64,000 nucleotides of DNA. Origin: Sphingopyxis sp. (GTDB taxonomy: Bacteria; Pseudomonadota; Alphaproteobacteria; Sphingomonadales; Sphingomonadaceae). Of this stretch, positions 39,043 through 48,503 are shown in pieces; within the stretch, counting starts at the first letter, position 1, and each line of letters opens with the position of its first letter. A program made the translations under genes and the position numbers. A model generated the notes under the pieces. The model saw only the letters and a program-made list of their open reading frames with translations. It made no database searches and was not told the DNA's origin. The DNA is taken from assembly GCA_017745175.1 (NCBI GenBank), contig JAGHZY010000007.1, positions 32,723 to 96,722 on the forward strand. The letters are read 5' to 3'.

Positions 39043-40200
39043 TCATCCCGGGAACAGGATGGCCGCGTTGTCGACGTAAAACGCCCTTTCGAAGGCCGGA
39101 TCGAGCCGGTCGGTCCATTTGCGGAACTTCCCGATCGGATCCTTGCTGCCTTCGATGTGCGGATAGTCGCTGGAAAAGACATAGGTTTCGGCAAGGCCGT
39201 AGCGCTGCACCATCGCCTCCAGATTCTCCGCCCACATCGGCGTCACGCGCACGTTGCGGCGAACATATTCGCTGGGCTTGAGGGGATAGGTGATGCCAAC
39301 CTTTGCCATCAGATCGGCATGCTGGTCCATGCGTTCGCACAGGGGACCGAGCCAGCCGGCACCGACCTCGATGATACCGAGCGCCAGGCGCGGGAAGCGG
39401 TCGAAGACGCCGCCCATCACCATCGTCAGCAGGAAAACTTCCGCGGCCATATGCGCGACGAGCACGAAATAGGGGCCGATCGCTTCCTCGCCACCCGCGC
39501 GACCGTCGAAATTCATCCGCAGCGACTTGGCATAGGCGAATTCGCGCGGGGGAAGCATCGGATCGTCGGGGCCACCGCCATTGACGACGCCGCCCGCCGC
39601 GATGTGGATCAGCGCGGGCACATTGGCGTCCTGGAGCATCGCCCAGAACGGATCCCATATCTCGTTGGCCGGCGAAACCCCGCCCGGAGGGGCGGCGCAG
39701 GGCAGCAGCACGCCCTTGGCACCGAGTTTGAGCACGCGCGCCAGTTCGGCGATCGCCCATTCGGGATCGCCCATATTGATCTGGCAGACGACGCGCGCAC
39801 GACCGCCGGCCTGGCGGGTCCAGGCGATCGCGAAATCATTGTAACGGCGACACGCCTCGCGCGCGGCGGGGGAGTTCACCCGCAGTTCGATCAGCGCGGT
39901 GTTGGGAAAGACGAGTTGCGCGGCGATGCCGGTGCGATCCATCGCCTCCAATCGATCCCCGGCTTCGGTCGCGCCGAGCGCGCTGATGCCCTTGACCGCC
40001 CAGACATTATCGCGATTGCGTGCCCGGCCGGCAACGTCGTCGGGGGAACCGGAGAAGCGCTTGAGGAAATCCATGACGAAGCCCGCGCCGACATCGCGGA
40101 CGATGTCTTCCATCACGTTCGGCTCCATGTAGAGATGCGCATCGCAATCGAGCAATGTGCCTTCCAGTCCGCTGCGGGTAAGGGTGGCAGGGGCGTTCAT
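39043..40200 (-). CDS. Amidohydrolase family 2 protein (ACMSD/LigW-like)
   Basis: 385 residues from ATG 40200 (AAGGA site upstream). Family features include LLDCDAHLYMEP (the N-terminal metal motif), NPHAA-like IHIAAGGVVNGG, HMAAEVFLLTMVMGG, LGIIEVGAGWLGP, and the C-terminal metal loop VFSSDYPHIEGSKDP. Relatives hydrolyse or decarboxylate aromatic and cyclic acids. Unlike the paralogue at 30307, it keeps the expected metal ligands. A decayed copy lies at 31161. It heads the minus-strand unit and is divergent from a TonB receptor, 245 bases apart. Confidence 0.9.
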   Translation of the reverse strand: MNAPATLTRSGLEGTLLDCDAHLYMEPNVMEDIVRDVGAGFVMDFLKRFSGSPDDVAGRARNRDNVWAVKGISALGATEAGDRLEAMDRTGIAAQLVFPNTALIELRVNSPAAREACRRYNDFAIAWTRQAGGRARVVCQINMGDPEWAIAELARVLKLGAKGVLLPCAAPPGGVSPANEIWDPFWAMLQDANVPALIHIAAGGVVNGGGPDDPMLPPREFAYAKSLRMNFDGRAGGEEAIGPYFVLVAHMAAEVFLLTMVMGGVFDRFPRLALGIIEVGAGWLGPLCERMDQHADLMAKVGITYPLKPSEYVRRNVRVTPMWAENLEAMVQRYGLAETYVFSSDYPHIEGSKDPIGKFRKWTDRLDPAFERAFYVDNAAILFPG

Positions 40201-40411
40201 CGGGGTCCTTCCATCGACGCGCCGGGTGCCGGCGCAGCAGTGCAGGGCCCGTTTATGCATAATCCGGCGTCGGTAGCATCGACGGTTTTTCCGCAATAGC
40301 TCGTCAGAAGTTCCAATTTTCTGTGCGATGGGGTGCTGGCTAGGTTCCCGCCCTACAACGCGCACGAGCATCCGGGACACAGGATGCGGGGGCACGGCTG
40401 ACATGCACGAA

Positions 40412-40430
40412 ACGATCGATTCCCGATCGT
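40412..40430. promoter_or_regulatory. Candidate operator before the TonB receptor
   Basis: ACGATCG (40412-40418) and CGATCGT (40424-40430) are a perfect 7-bp inverted repeat with centre ATTCC, 15 bases before the receptor start and just before its GGGAGGG ribosome site. A second, smaller repeat GCATCC/GGATGC lies at 40368-40387. Either could be a regulator site controlling the divergent amidohydrolase and receptor genes. Confidence 0.45.
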
Positions 40431-40445
40431 GACGCATGGGGAGGG

Positions 40446-42653
40446 ATGACGATGTCGAAAACGGCTCTGCTCGTATCGGTTGGCCTGTCGGTGCTCGTGC
40501 CGGCGCACGTCAATGCGCAATCGACCGACGTCGCGGCCGACGTGGCGGTGGCTCCCGAAGGTCAGGCGATGACCGGCGGCGAGATCGTTGTCACCGCGCA
40601 GCGCCGTTCGGAATCATTGCAGAATGTGCCGATCTCGATCACCGCACTGACCGCTGACCAGCTCGCATCCGCCGGTGTCGCGTCCACCCAGGATCTGACG
40701 CTCGCGACCCCTGGCCTGCTCTGGGCGAAATCGAGCAACAATTCACAGCCCACCATCCGTGGCATCGGCAGCCGCAACGCCAGCGCGGGCGATGAACCCA
40801 ATGTGGCCACCTTCATCGACGGCGTCTACCAGCCTGAACAGGCGACGACAGCGCAGGAGCTGTCCAATGTCGAGCGGATCGAGGTGCTGAAGGGGCCGCA
40901 GGGTACATTGTTCGGTCGAAATGCCACGGGCGGCGCCATCAACATCGTCACCAAGAAACCGAGTTTCGAGACGACCGGCGATGCCAGCCTGACCTATGGG
41001 CGCTATGATTTTGTGAAAGCGACGGCCTATCTGAGCGGCCCGATCGTCGTCGACAAGCTGGCCGCAAGCGTCGCTGCGACGGGCCTGCGCGACGACGGCT
41101 ATATCCGCAACATCTATCTCGATACCAGGCAGGGCGTGCGCAAGGCGGCGATCATCCGCGCGAAGCTTCTGTTCGTGCCGAGCGACACCGTCGAGATCCA
41201 GCTCAACGGGCTCTATAATTACAGCTGGGACAACGTCACCTATTCGGGCCAGCCGCTCGCCGGCAACTCGCAGGCGCGGCGGGCAACGGCGGCGCAGAAT
41301 CCGCTCAACCTGCCAATCGACGTGCGTGTGCCGACCAAGCCCTATACCACGTCCGAGGCGACGGTGCCGTTCTTTCGGCTCAACCAGTATCTTGTCGATG
41401 GCCATGTCTCGATCGATCTCGGCGGCGCGGTACTCGCCGGGCTCGCATCGTGGTCGGAGACGCACGGCTTCTCGCATTCGGTGACCGACATCTCGCCGCT
41501 CAGCCTGTCGATCAACGACTTCCGGCAGCGCGGGAGAGCGTATAATCAGGAAATCACGCTCACCAGCGATACCGGCGGCCGGCTGTCATGGCTGATCGGC
41601 GCGACTGGCTTCCAGAGCCGCACGCTCTACGATCCGCTGACCAGCATTTCGCCGACAAGCACGACGCGGCTGGTCTATGGGCAAAAGTCGGAGGCGATCG
41701 CCGGTTTCGCCGAGGCCACCTACGAAGCGATCGGCAATCTCTTCCTGACGGCGGGCATCCGTTATAGCTGGGATCGGAAACAATCCTACAACCGGCCGCT
41801 CGCGACCAATGTCGTCACCCGGGGCAAGGCAAGCTGGGACGATTGGTCGCCGCGAGCGGTAATCCGCTACGAATTCGGCCGGGGATCGAACGTCTATGCG
41901 TCGTACACCCAGGGCTACAAGGCCGGGACCTTCAACGCGACCACGGTCAACGGTACGCTGATCCCTGCCGATCCCGAGCGAATCGAAGCATTCGAAGTGG
42001 GTGTCAAAACGCAGCCGGCGCCGGGTATCACGGTGAATGCAGCGGCCTTCCATTATAATTATACCGATCTTCAGGTGAGCCTGGTCACCACTGTCAACAA
42101 CCAGATCGTGACCCTGCTCCAGAACGCGCCCAAGGCGGAGGTCGACGGCTTCGAGTTGGATGCAAGTGCGCGCGTGACCGAGGGGCTGCGCCTCAATGCC
42201 GGCATGTCGCTGCTGAAGCCGAAGGTGGTTGATTTCATCAACGCATCGGTCAACGTGCCCGTTTTCGTCGGCGGGCTGCCTGCGGGCAATTCGACGGTCG
42301 GGCCGGTCGACGTTACAGGCAACGACCTGATCCGCGCCCCGCGCTGGACGATCAATATTGGCGCCAACTACGACACTGCATTCGCGGGCGGCGTGCTGAC
42401 CTTCAATGCGTCCGCTTTTTTCAGTGGCCGCTATTTCGTCGAACTCACCAATCGCGTGAAACAGCCGGCCTATGAAGTGGTCAATGCATCGGTGGCATGG
42501 CGCTCACCGGACACGCATTGGCGCCTGTCGGTGTTCGGCCAGAATCTCACCAACCAGAAATATTATGCGGGGGCGATAATCACCAATTTCGCCGATAACG
42601 TCTCCTATCAGAAGCCGCGCTGGTTCGGGGTATCCGCGGGTTATTCGTTCTGA
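40446..42653 (+). CDS. TonB-dependent outer-membrane receptor
   Basis: 735 residues. A signal peptide (ALLVSVGLSVLVPAHVNAQ, cleaved near residue 25), a TonB-box region, the plug domain (EIVVTAQRRSESLQNVPISI, QPTIRGIGSRN, FIDGVYQPEQATT, LKGPQGTLFGRNATGGAINI), and a beta-barrel ending in GVSAGYSF. The ATGACG start has GGGAGGG directly upstream. This VTAQRR..LQNVPISI plug type is common in sphingomonad catabolic clusters. Its position, divergent from the amidohydrolase/MFS/CoA unit, makes it the likely outer-membrane uptake channel for that pathway's substrate. Confidence 0.95.
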   Translation: MTMSKTALLVSVGLSVLVPAHVNAQSTDVAADVAVAPEGQAMTGGEIVVTAQRRSESLQNVPISITALTADQLASAGVASTQDLTLATPGLLWAKSSNNSQPTIRGIGSRNASAGDEPNVATFIDGVYQPEQATTAQELSNVERIEVLKGPQGTLFGRNATGGAINIVTKKPSFETTGDASLTYGRYDFVKATAYLSGPIVVDKLAASVAATGLRDDGYIRNIYLDTRQGVRKAAIIRAKLLFVPSDTVEIQLNGLYNYSWDNVTYSGQPLAGNSQARRATAAQNPLNLPIDVRVPTKPYTTSEATVPFFRLNQYLVDGHVSIDLGGAVLAGLASWSETHGFSHSVTDISPLSLSINDFRQRGRAYNQEITLTSDTGGRLSWLIGATGFQSRTLYDPLTSISPTSTTRLVYGQKSEAIAGFAEATYEAIGNLFLTAGIRYSWDRKQSYNRPLATNVVTRGKASWDDWSPRAVIRYEFGRGSNVYASYTQGYKAGTFNATTVNGTLIPADPERIEAFEVGVKTQPAPGITVNAAAFHYNYTDLQVSLVTTVNNQIVTLLQNAPKAEVDGFELDASARVTEGLRLNAGMSLLKPKVVDFINASVNVPVFVGGLPAGNSTVGPVDVTGNDLIRAPRWTINIGANYDTAFAGGVLTFNASAFFSGRYFVELTNRVKQPAYEVVNASVAWRSPDTHWRLSVFGQNLTNQKYYAGAIITNFADNVSYQKPRWFGVSAGYSF

Positions 42654-42654
42654 G

Positions 42655-43040
42655 ATGAACGGACGCCGTTTTGTTGATGGCACCGTTATGATCTTTGGGG
42701 CGACCGGTGGGATCGGCAGCAGGGTGATCACCGAGCTCGCCCGAGCCAAACGGTTATCGTTCCAATCGGACGCGCCGCGGGGACGAAGCTGCTGCCGCCA
42801 ACGCCACGGAGAAGGGCGCGACCTGGGGGCAGCGATGGCAGACGGAATTCGATGTCGCGGTCGAAGCAGTCGAGAATTCCGGGCGCTACCCGTCCTCCAA
42901 CAAACGCATTAATGAGTTCGGGGCCGTCGAAGCGACCCTCCGCAATGGGGGCTCGATCTTTTTGTTTGGGGAGAGTTTCGACCACCGGACGACGCTTTGC
43001 GGGCCGGCGCAAGGCGCTTGTTGTCCATTGTTAGCACCGC
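42655..43040 (+). pseudogene. Short-chain dehydrogenase remnant
   Basis: Just after the receptor stop an ATG opens MNGRRFVDGTVMIFGATGGI and GSRVITELARAK, the N-terminal Rossmann strand and GxxxGxG loop of an SDR. The frame then loses similarity; another frame reads VEAVENSGRYPSSNKRINEF with GAVEATLRNGGSIFLFGES, which could be a decayed SDR middle. No intact gene remains. Confidence 0.45.
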
Positions 43041-43605
43041 CGGTCCGTCTATGATCACCGAGTGGCCCATGACGTGAATTGGATTGCCACACGGCATCAG
43101 CCTGGCCGGAGTTTGAAACAAAAACCGCCTAAAGGACACTGGGTCCAAAAAACGCCGCTGAAGTGCAGGTTCGTTTTGATGCCATTTTCCGTCAGCAGCC
43201 GGATTATTTCGGCTGTTTCGTCGCAGGGCGGATAGGCAGACACTGCCACGGCGCGGCAACTTCGTCAGGTCGCCGCAAGAATGTTGCCAGCAAGTCCGCG
43301 TCCATTCGTCGTGTAATTGGATATGATCCCCTTTGCACGCGTATAATCGGGAATCTCTACGAAGTCGGGGTGTTGGTTCGGGCTGCAGGCGCGCCGCTCT
43401 TGGGCTCAAATGGCCGATTGCCGCCAGACTGCCCTTGGGCACGAATCGTGACAAGCGGACATGCCCTATGCGGCATCATTATTGACCACCGAAGCATCCT
43501 CTTGGCGGCCTGGTTTCATCAAATGAAATATATCATTCCTGTCTCGATCATTTTTGAGGCTCACGGACGCGTCTAGGCATTCCCCGACATTCATTGGGAG
43601 CCGTC
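43041..43605. other. Non-coding or decayed stretch before the efflux operon
   Basis: No gene I can support. On the minus strand near 43040-43110 the frame NPIHVMGHSVIIDGPAVLTM looks like an SDR C-terminus (VTGHSLVVDGG type), suggesting a second decayed fragment. The DNA looks less GC-rich than its surroundings, and its open frames have no recognisable product. The promoter of the efflux operon must lie in its last part, upstream of 43606. Confidence 0.4.
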
Positions 43606-45072
43606 ATGCCTGCCTATCCATTCACACACCCCCGTGCGCTTTTTCTCTCCGCTGCCGGGGGCCTAGCGTTGTCGGCCTGTGCTGCGGGCAATGACATCAG
43701 GCCGATGCTCGCGCCGCACGACATCGCCACATTGCAGCCCGGGGCCATGATTGCAGCGGCGGCGCGCGCCGCGCAGGCGATCGATCGTGATTGCTGGTGG
43801 CAACCCTATGGCGACCCCCAACTCGACATGCTGGTTTCGGCGGTGGGCGAAGGGGTGCCGTCGATCGAGGCCGTGCTGGCCCGACTGGCGCAGGCATCCG
43901 CTGAACTGGACGCCGTTCGGTCTGACCGCCTACCCCGCGTCACCGGATCGGCCAGCGCATCCGGCGCCTATTTCCCCGATCATGCGACTTGGCCGGAACC
44001 TTATGCCGGCGGCCCCGGCAGCGAAGGCGCCTTGCGCGCCGATGTCCGCTATCGCTTAGATTTCTGGGGCAAGCGCCGGCAGGCTGCGCTGGCCGCCAAT
44101 GCGCGGCTCTCGGGCACCGGCGAAGAGGTGCGCGACGCGATACTCCTCCTGCGGACCGCGCTGGTCGAGGCCTATGTCAGGCTCGATGCAGACTATCGCT
44201 TGCGCGATCTGGCGGAGGCCGCACTCGAGCGGCATCGCGATATCGCCGGCCTGCTGGTCCAGCGCGAACGCGCGGGGCTTGCGACCGACATCGACGCGGT
44301 CGAGGAACGCGAAGCTGTCACGAACGCGCGCGCCGAAATCGCGCGCCTCGATGGAGAGATTGCCCGCAATCGCTACAGGATCGCGGCGTTGCTGGGGCGT
44401 GATCCCGCTTTTGCGGAAGGGCTCGAACGCCCGGCGATAACATCCATCGCCGATCCCGCTCCCATGTCGGCGATCCCTGCCGAACTGCTCGGCTACCGGC
44501 CCGACATAGCCGCCGCCCGCGCGGGCGTGGAGGCGGCGGCGCACGATATCGGGGTCGCACGCGCAGCCTTTTATCCCGATATCGACCTGACCGCCTTCGC
44601 GGGGCTGCAAAGCCTCGGCCTTGGCCATCTTCTTCGGGTCGGCAGCGCCTCCGCGGGGATTGGCCCCGCCCTGTCCCTGCCGATCTTCGAGGGCGGCCGG
44701 CTACGCGCCGAACTGCGCGGACGCACCGCCGATTATGATGCCGCCGTCAGCCGGTACAATATGGCGCTGGCCACCGCGCTCCAGCAGGTCGCCGATGCCG
44801 TGGCCGCGCTGAATGCCGAACGGGCGCGCAGGGCCGAAGCAGACGCCGCTGTAGCGCATTGGCAACGTATCGTGGACCTTCATCGATTGCGCGAAACGCG
44901 GGGCCTGTCGAGCGCCGCGAACAGGCTGGGTGCCGAAACCGCGCTGCTGCGCAGCGAACGTGCCGTGATCGAATCCGCAGCTCGCAAGGCCATCGGTCAA
45001 ACCGCGCTCGTGCGTGCGCTCGGCGGCGGCGCACCGCCTTCCTTTTCTCCTTTTTCCCAACAGGGGCGATAA
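43606..45072 (+). CDS. Outer-membrane efflux lipoprotein, NodT/OprM family
   Basis: 488 residues from ATG 43606 (GGGAG upstream; a TTG four codons earlier is also in frame). The N-terminus has a lipoprotein signal: FLSAAGGLALSACAAG with lipobox LSAC, so Cys is acylated and the mature protein is anchored in the outer membrane. The two repeated TolC-like halves follow, with WWQPYGDPQLDMLV, YRLDFWGKRRQAALAAN and PIFEGGRLRAELRG. It forms the outer channel for the EmrA- and EmrB-like genes directly downstream (3 bases to the adaptor), a complete tripartite exporter. Confidence 0.93.
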   Translation: MPAYPFTHPRALFLSAAGGLALSACAAGNDIRPMLAPHDIATLQPGAMIAAAARAAQAIDRDCWWQPYGDPQLDMLVSAVGEGVPSIEAVLARLAQASAELDAVRSDRLPRVTGSASASGAYFPDHATWPEPYAGGPGSEGALRADVRYRLDFWGKRRQAALAANARLSGTGEEVRDAILLLRTALVEAYVRLDADYRLRDLAEAALERHRDIAGLLVQRERAGLATDIDAVEEREAVTNARAEIARLDGEIARNRYRIAALLGRDPAFAEGLERPAITSIADPAPMSAIPAELLGYRPDIAAARAGVEAAAHDIGVARAAFYPDIDLTAFAGLQSLGLGHLLRVGSASAGIGPALSLPIFEGGRLRAELRGRTADYDAAVSRYNMALATALQQVADAVAALNAERARRAEADAAVAHWQRIVDLHRLRETRGLSSAANRLGAETALLRSERAVIESAARKAIGQTALVRALGGGAPPSFSPFSQQGR

Positions 45073-45075
45073 TCC

Positions 45076-46239
45076 ATGTCAGATACATCTTCAGAAGGCG
45101 CCACGCCGGTACCGGCGGCCATTCGCCGCAAGCGCCTTCTCTGGTTCGGCGGCGGCATCGCCGTCGTCGCATGCGGCTGGGGCCTGTACACGCTCTTCTC
45201 CGGCAGCGACCTGAGATCGACCGACAACGCCTATGTCGGCGGCCATATCGTCCAGGTCACGCCGCAGGTCGCGGGCACAGTGACCCGCGTCCTCGCCGAC
45301 AACACCGACCTTGTTCCTGCCGGGACACCCCTGGTCGAGATCGATCCGGCCGACGCGAGAGTCGAGCTTGCTGCGGCCGAGGCCGAGCTCGCACAGGCCG
45401 TGCGCAACGTCCGGGGCCTGTTCGCCGCCGATGCGCGCTACGGCGCCGAGATCACCGTGGCGCAAGCTGGCCTCGACAAGGCCCGCGCAGACTGGCGCGA
45501 GCGCAAAGCAATCGCGGCGAGCGGCGCGGTGACCGGCGAGGAGGTGCGCCACGCGGGCGATGCCGTGCGTACCGCCGAAGCATCGCTCGCATCGGCACGC
45601 CAGGCGCGGATCGAGGCGCTCGCCCAGATCAGCGGATCGTCGCTGGCGTCGCATCCCGGCGTGCGGGCGGCCGCAGAACGCGTCCGTGCCGCGGCGCTCA
45701 CGGTCGAACGCAGCCACATTCTGGCGCCCGCATCGGGCATGATCGCGCAGCGCAGCATCCAGCTCGGCCATCGCGCCGCGCCGGGCGAGGCGCTGATGGC
45801 GGTCGTCCCGCTCGACCGCCTGTGGATCGACGCGAATTTCAAGGAGGTCCAGCTGAAGGGCATCTGCCCCGGCCAGCCGGCGACGGTGACAGCGGATGTC
45901 TATGGCCGCTCGGTCGTCTATCACGGACGCGTCGTCGGGATGGAAGCCGGCACCGGCGCCGCCTTTGCGCTGTTGCCGCCGCAAAACGCGACGGGCAACT
46001 GGATCAAGGTCGTGCAGCGGGTTCCTGTCCGCATCGCGCTCGATCCGGTGGAGCTCGCGAGGAAACCGCTGCGGATCGGCATGTCGACTGAAGTGACGAT
46101 CGATGCCGGCCATTGCGATCGCAGGGCCGCCCCTCGCCGCACCGCGCAGGTCGGCGGCACCGATATCTACGATGCACAGGCCAAAGCCGCCGATCGCCGC
46201 GTCGCGGCTGTCATAGCGGCCAACATCGACGCGCGATAA
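45076..46239 (+). CDS. EmrA-like periplasmic adaptor (HlyD family)
   Basis: 387 residues. One N-terminal membrane helix (LLWFGGGIAVVACGWGLYTLF), then STDNAYVGGHIVQVTPQVAG, the classic EmrA opening. A lipoyl half-motif (VLADNTDLVPAGTPLVEID), a coiled-coil hairpin (residues 100-200), and the second lipoyl half with LDRLWIDANFKEVQLKGICPGQP follow. It bridges the inner pump and the outer channel. It lies 3 bases after the channel gene, and its stop shares one base with the pump start (TAATG). The C-terminal 40 residues are longer than usual. Confidence 0.93.
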   Translation: MSDTSSEGATPVPAAIRRKRLLWFGGGIAVVACGWGLYTLFSGSDLRSTDNAYVGGHIVQVTPQVAGTVTRVLADNTDLVPAGTPLVEIDPADARVELAAAEAELAQAVRNVRGLFAADARYGAEITVAQAGLDKARADWRERKAIAASGAVTGEEVRHAGDAVRTAEASLASARQARIEALAQISGSSLASHPGVRAAAERVRAAALTVERSHILAPASGMIAQRSIQLGHRAAPGEALMAVVPLDRLWIDANFKEVQLKGICPGQPATVTADVYGRSVVYHGRVVGMEAGTGAAFALLPPQNATGNWIKVVQRVPVRIALDPVELARKPLRIGMSTEVTIDAGHCDRRAAPRRTAQVGGTDIYDAQAKAADRRVAAVIAANIDAR

Positions 46240-47759
46240 TGGCAACACCCCAACCGATCACGCCGCTGTCGGGCGGCAGACTGGCGCTCGCCGCGGTGAC
46301 GCTGGGCCTCGCCTCGTTCATGGCGGTGGTCGATATCACGATCGCCAACGTCTCGGTGCCGACCATCTCGGGCAATCTGGGGGTCAGTTCGGAAGAAGGC
46401 GAATGGACGATCACCTCCTTCGCGATCGCCAACGCGATCTGCATCCCGCTCACCGGCTGGCTCGGGCGCCGCTTCGGGCTGGTCCGGCTGTTCGTCGGGG
46501 CGGTCGCCGCCTTTACCTTCGCTTCGGTGCTTTGCGGCCTCGCATGGTCGTTCGATTCCCTGCTCGGCTTCCGCATCCTCCAGGGCGCGGTTTCGGGACC
46601 GATCGTTCCATTGAGCCAGGCGCTGCTCGTCGCAATCTTCCCGCCCGAAAAGCGAACGCTTGCGGTGGCGATGTGGGCGATGACCAATATGGCGGGGCCC
46701 GTCGCGGGACCGATGCTCGGCGGATGGATCACCGATCAGTATAGCTGGCCGTGGATCTTCCTTGTCAACGCCCCGGTCGGGATTTTCGTGGTTACCGCAA
46801 CCGCGACGCTTCTCCGCGGGCGCGACACGCCTTCGGCGAAACTGCCCGTCGATCTGCGGGGACTGATACTGCTCGCACTCTCGGTGAGTTGCCTTCAGCT
46901 TGCTCTTGATCGGGGACGCATCCTCGACTGGTTCGCCTCGCCCTTCATCATCGCAACGACGGTCATTGCAGCGCTCGGGTTCATATCGCTGGTGATCTGG
47001 GAGCTTGGTGAAGATCATCCGATCATCGACCTCAGGCTGTTCGCGCATCGCAATTTCGCGGTCGGGACCATCGCGGTTGCCGTCGGGTTCGGGCTCTATT
47101 TTGCCGCGCTGGTGCTCGTCCCGCTCTGGCTCCAGACCAGCCTGGGTTACAGCTCCACATGGGCGGGTCTGGTGACGGCGCCGATGGGACTGTTCGGCAT
47201 CTTCCTCGCGCCCTTTCTCGGCAAATGGGTGCAAAAGGGCGACGCGCGTCTCTACGCCAGCATCGCCTTCCTCGCCTGGGCCGGGGTTGCGTGGTGGCGG
47301 TCGGGCATGGCCACCGACGTCGACGCCGGCACGATCGCGCTCATCAGCCTTGCGCAGGGCATCGGTATCGGCTTCTTCCTCACCCCGATCGTCAGCCTCT
47401 CGCTCGCGGGACTTCCGCCCGAGAAGCTGGCCTCGGCCTCGGGCTTGCAGACCGCGATCCGGATGATGTCGGGCAGCCTCGTCGCCTCGCTCGCGCAGGG
47501 CTTTTGGGATCAGCGGACGCGCTTTCACCAGAACCATCTGGTCGAAAGTCTGACACCGTTCAACGCGCCTACGCGCACCGCGATCGAAACCATGCGGCAG
47601 GGCGGGCTCAGCGAGGGGCAGGCGTGGGCCGTGATCCACGATGGCCTCGACGTGCAGGCGCACATGCTCGCGCTCAACGATTTTTTCTATTTCTCCAGCT
47701 TCGCCTTTCTGGCCGCGCTCACGATCGTCTGGTTCGCGCGCGCGCCGAAAAGGGCGTGA
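46239..47759 (+). CDS. EmrB-like MFS efflux pump (DHA2, 14-helix)
   Basis: 506 residues with about 14 membrane helices. Typical DHA2 motifs: FMAVVDITIANVSVPTISGNLG (motif D1), SSEEGEWTITSFAIANAICIP, LTGWLGRRFGLVRLF, and GPMLGGWITDQYSWPWIF (motif C). It exports hydrophobic or charged compounds by proton antiport. The ATG at 46239 overlaps the adaptor stop (TAATG), so the two are coupled. The substrate is not known; the next two genes are flavin-linked, which suggests a flavin, a flavin analogue or a siderophore-like compound. Confidence 0.94.
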   Translation: MATPQPITPLSGGRLALAAVTLGLASFMAVVDITIANVSVPTISGNLGVSSEEGEWTITSFAIANAICIPLTGWLGRRFGLVRLFVGAVAAFTFASVLCGLAWSFDSLLGFRILQGAVSGPIVPLSQALLVAIFPPEKRTLAVAMWAMTNMAGPVAGPMLGGWITDQYSWPWIFLVNAPVGIFVVTATATLLRGRDTPSAKLPVDLRGLILLALSVSCLQLALDRGRILDWFASPFIIATTVIAALGFISLVIWELGEDHPIIDLRLFAHRNFAVGTIAVAVGFGLYFAALVLVPLWLQTSLGYSSTWAGLVTAPMGLFGIFLAPFLGKWVQKGDARLYASIAFLAWAGVAWWRSGMATDVDAGTIALISLAQGIGIGFFLTPIVSLSLAGLPPEKLASASGLQTAIRMMSGSLVASLAQGFWDQRTRFHQNHLVESLTPFNAPTRTAIETMRQGGLSEGQAWAVIHDGLDVQAHMLALNDFFYFSSFAFLAALTIVWFARAPKRA

Positions 47760-47765
47760 AAGGAT

Positions 47766-48503
47766 ATGGTTATGAACTCCCGGAAAAACCGCACGCTGCA
47801 TCAGGCGACCGTCACCCATATTGAAGATATCACCCCGCGCATGCGCCGGATCAGGGTGATCGGCGGCGGGCTTCACGCCTTGCCGGTTGCAATGCCGGGC
47901 CAATGGATGAAGATATTTTTTCCGGCGCAGCCCGGCGAGAAACCGCAAGGCCGTGCCTATACGATACGGCGTTTCGATTCCGGGGCTGGCGCGATGGAGG
48001 TCGATTTCGTCCTGCACGGCGATACGGGGCCAGCGTCGCGCTGGGCCGGCATGGCACGCCCCGGAGATATCGTTCAGCTGGCAGGCCCGCGGGCTGGATA
48101 CCGGATCGATCCGCTTGCATCCGCCCAATTGCTGATTGGCGACGCAACGGCGCTCCCGGCGATAGCTGCTATTGTCGAGGCTTTACCAGAAGGCGTTGCC
48201 GCGCATGTCTTTGCCGAGGTCGCCGACCAAGCCGAGGAGCAGCATTTTGCCAGTCGCGCCAATCTGACCGTACACTGGGTCCATTCCGATACCGAGGCGC
48301 CGGGAACGACGGGCAAGCTCGAGCTTGCTATGCAGCACGCGACATTGCCCTCGTCGCCGCAGGTGTGGCTGGCAGGCGAATCCTTCATGGTGCGCGCCAT
48401 ACTCACCCATCTGCTCTTCGATCGCGGCATATTGCACACCTCGATCGATTCCGCGGGCTATTGGAAATTTGGCGCTGCCGATCATCGGGATGCCGACGCA
48501 TGA
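47766..48503 (+). CDS. Siderophore-interacting protein (FAD-dependent ferric reductase)
   Basis: 245 residues of the SIP family, cytosolic flavoproteins that reduce ferric siderophores. The FAD site reads RAYTIRRFDSGAGAMEVDFVLHG, with GPASRWAGMARPGDIVQLAGP and the C-terminal LAGESFMVRAILTHLLFDRG and GYWKFG also standard. It begins 6 bases after the pump gene, and its stop overlaps the ribB start as ATGA. Placing this with an exporter and RibB is the oddity of the operon. Confidence 0.9.
   Translation: MVMNSRKNRTLHQATVTHIEDITPRMRRIRVIGGGLHALPVAMPGQWMKIFFPAQPGEKPQGRAYTIRRFDSGAGAMEVDFVLHGDTGPASRWAGMARPGDIVQLAGPRAGYRIDPLASAQLLIGDATALPAIAAIVEALPEGVAAHVFAEVADQAEEQHFASRANLTVHWVHSDTEAPGTTGKLELAMQHATLPSSPQVWLAGESFMVRAILTHLLFDRGILHTSIDSAGYWKFGAADHRDADA

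Noticed and set aside
37798..40299. An 833-codon plus-strand frame over the MFS and amidohydrolase genes
   Set aside because: Low-complexity Arg/His/Gln-rich shadow; both minus-strand genes have clear families and coupled starts.
43163..43576. A 137-codon open frame before the exporter operon
   Set aside because: No motif, no good ribosome site and overlap with decayed fragments; I treat it as chance.
46167..48128. A 653-codon minus-strand frame over the exporter operon
   Set aside because: It is a shadow of the EmrB-like and SIP genes, which have strong family motifs and overlapping starts.
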